Below, piece after piece: positions 63,027 to 64,000 of a stretch of 64,000 nucleotides of DNA (the stretch's first letter is position 1; each line of letters starts with the position of its first letter). Origin of the DNA: Bradyrhizobium sp. SK17 (GTDB lineage Bacteria > Pseudomonadota > Alphaproteobacteria > Rhizobiales > Xanthobacteraceae); NCBI RefSeq assembly GCF_002831585.1, contig NZ_CP025113.1, positions 4,169,001 through 4,233,000 on the forward strand, given 5' to 3'. A program made the position numbers and the translations under genes. The notes below the pieces were generated by a model. That model was not told the DNA's origin and ran no database searches. It saw only the letters and a program-made list of their open reading frames with translations.

Positions 63027-64000
63027 ATGCGCATCGTTTGCATTGGAGGCGGGCCGGCCGGGCTTTATTTCGGCATCCTGATGAAGCTGCTCGATCCCGC
63101 GCACGTCGTTTCCGTGGTCGAGCGCAACCGGCCCTACGACACGTTCGGCTTCGGCGTGGTGTTTTCCGATGCGACCATGGACAACATGCGCAAATGGGAT
63201 CCGGCCACCGCCGATACCATCGAACAGGCGTTCAACCATTGGGACGACATCGAGGTCCTGATCAAGGGCCGGCGGATGCGCACCACCGGCCACGGCTTCG
63301 TCGGCATCGGCCGCAAGCGGCTGCTCAACATCCTGCAAGCACGGGCCGAGGAGCTCGGCGTCGAGCTGATCTTCGAGCGCGAGGTCAATTCCGATCTCGA
63401 ATTCCCCGACGCCGATCTCATCGTGGCGTGCGACGGTGTGAACTCGAAGACCCGCGCCAAATACAGCGACGCGTTCCAGCCCGACATGCTGATGCGGCCG
63501 AACCGCTATATCTGGCTCGGCACCAACAGGCCGTTCGATGCCTTCACCTTCGACTTTCGCAAGACCGAGCACGGCTGGTTCCAGGCGCACATCTACAAAT
63601 TCGAGGAGGGCGCAGCGACCTTCATCGTCGAGACCACCGAGGAGGCGTATCTCGCCCACGGCCTCGACAGGATGGAGCAGGGCGAATCCATCGCGTTCTG
63701 CGAGAACGTGTTCGCCGAAATCCTCGAAGGGCATCATCTGGTCTCCAACGCGCGGCATCTGCGCGGTTCGGGCTGGCTGTCATTCCCGCGGCTGATCTGC
63801 GGCAAATGGACGACGTTCAATGGCAACAGCCATGTCGTGCTGATGGGCGATGCCGCGCACACCGCGCATTTCGCGATCGGCTCGGGCACCAAGCTCGCGC
63901 TGGAGGATGCGATCGAGCTGACCAACCAGTTCAAGCAGCACGGTGCGACGCGGGACAGCATTCCCGCGGTGTTGAAGGCGTATGAGGAGCTGCGTCGGGT
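63027..64000 (+). CDS. FAD monooxygenase, salicylyl-CoA 5-hydroxylase-like, 3' end cut by window edge
   Basis: 324 codons visible. FAD motif IVCIGGGPAGLYFGILM at the N-terminus; NADPH/FAD second motif VVLMGDAAHTAHFAIGSGTK with LALEDAIELTNQF. The overall sequence resembles the bifunctional salicylyl-CoA 5-hydroxylase / anthraniloyl-CoA monooxygenase type (hydroxylase plus old-yellow-enzyme half), which are about 780 aa; the second half would be outside the window. ATG 63027 has GGGAG seven bases upstream. The AT-rich palindrome before it suggests control by an aromatic-CoA-responsive MarR regulator. Confidence 0.85.
   Translation, partial: MRIVCIGGGPAGLYFGILMKLLDPAHVVSVVERNRPYDTFGFGVVFSDATMDNMRKWDPATADTIEQAFNHWDDIEVLIKGRRMRTTGHGFVGIGRKRLLNILQARAEELGVELIFEREVNSDLEFPDADLIVACDGVNSKTRAKYSDAFQPDMLMRPNRYIWLGTNRPFDAFTFDFRKTEHGWFQAHIYKFEEGAATFIVETTEEAYLAHGLDRMEQGESIAFCENVFAEILEGHHLVSNARHLRGSGWLSFPRLICGKWTTFNGNSHVVLMGDAAHTAHFAIGSGTKLALEDAIELTNQFKQHGATRDSIPAVLKAYEELRR

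Overview
The window is high-GC DNA from an alphaproteobacterium, most likely Bradyrhizobium or a close relative in the Rhizobiales. The evidence is the base composition, dense coding with GGAGG-type ribosome binding sites, an NAD-dependent molybdenum formate dehydrogenase, a DUF1236 protein, an FAD hydroxylase that looks like salicylyl-CoA 5-hydroxylase, and the REP-like palindromes between genes. The assignment rests on gene content only. No rRNA, tRNA or CRISPR array was seen.

Layout. 1-5.1 kb: fdsG-fdsB-fdsA (formate to CO2, fdsA cut by the left edge) with a divergent LysR gene. 5.1-15.4 kb: a PAS histidine kinase, a CDF metal exporter, a GNAT plus aminoglycoside-phosphotransferase-like pair, two oxidoreductases, a secreted hydrolase and a CBS-domain protein. 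15.6-18.9 kb: two OxlT-like oxalate/formate antiporters and a 45-aa ORF. 19-27 kb: DUF2147, DUF2975 plus XRE, an amidase, and a TetR-controlled divergent locus (substrate-binding protein, frameshifted enoyl-CoA hydratase, quinone oxidoreductase; TetR and a GST-like protein). 27-33.3 kb: GntR-oxc-frc facing an ADP-forming acyl-CoA ligase. 33.5-38.7 kb: a fatty-acid-hydroxylase operon, then a GntR regulator and an MFS transporter. 39-46.6 kb: a NYN/LOTUS gene and a ketopantoate-reductase-like gene (both frameshifted) and a small-acid catabolic cluster with a split TPP decarboxylase. 47.7-49.6 kb: ilvD. About 49.7-52.2 kb: a lower-GC island with a hygromycin-phosphotransferase-like gene and a transporter remnant. 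54.4-62.7 kb: a LysR-controlled ribose-type ABC system in which one permease is fused to a beta-propeller, with a second propeller protein beside it. 63 kb to the end: the FAD hydroxylase, cut by the right edge.

How the genes work together. The strongest theme is oxalate use. OxlT-like carriers import oxalate, Frc makes oxalyl-CoA, Oxc yields formyl-CoA, and Fds oxidises the formate. A 17-bp motif, TGG(T/C)AT-N5-AT(A/G/T)CCA, occurs before the CBS gene (two copies), both antiporters, the 45-aa ORF (a weaker copy), and twice in the GntR-oxc-frc / CoA-ligase divergent promoter. This points to one GntR regulon that includes genes not usually linked to oxalate. The second unusual system is the sugar-type ABC transporter with the permease-propeller fusion.

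Three genes (enoyl-CoA hydratase, NYN/LOTUS, ketopantoate reductase) are each broken by one indel in or beside a short G/C run. That pattern suggests base-calling errors at least as much as real pseudogenes.
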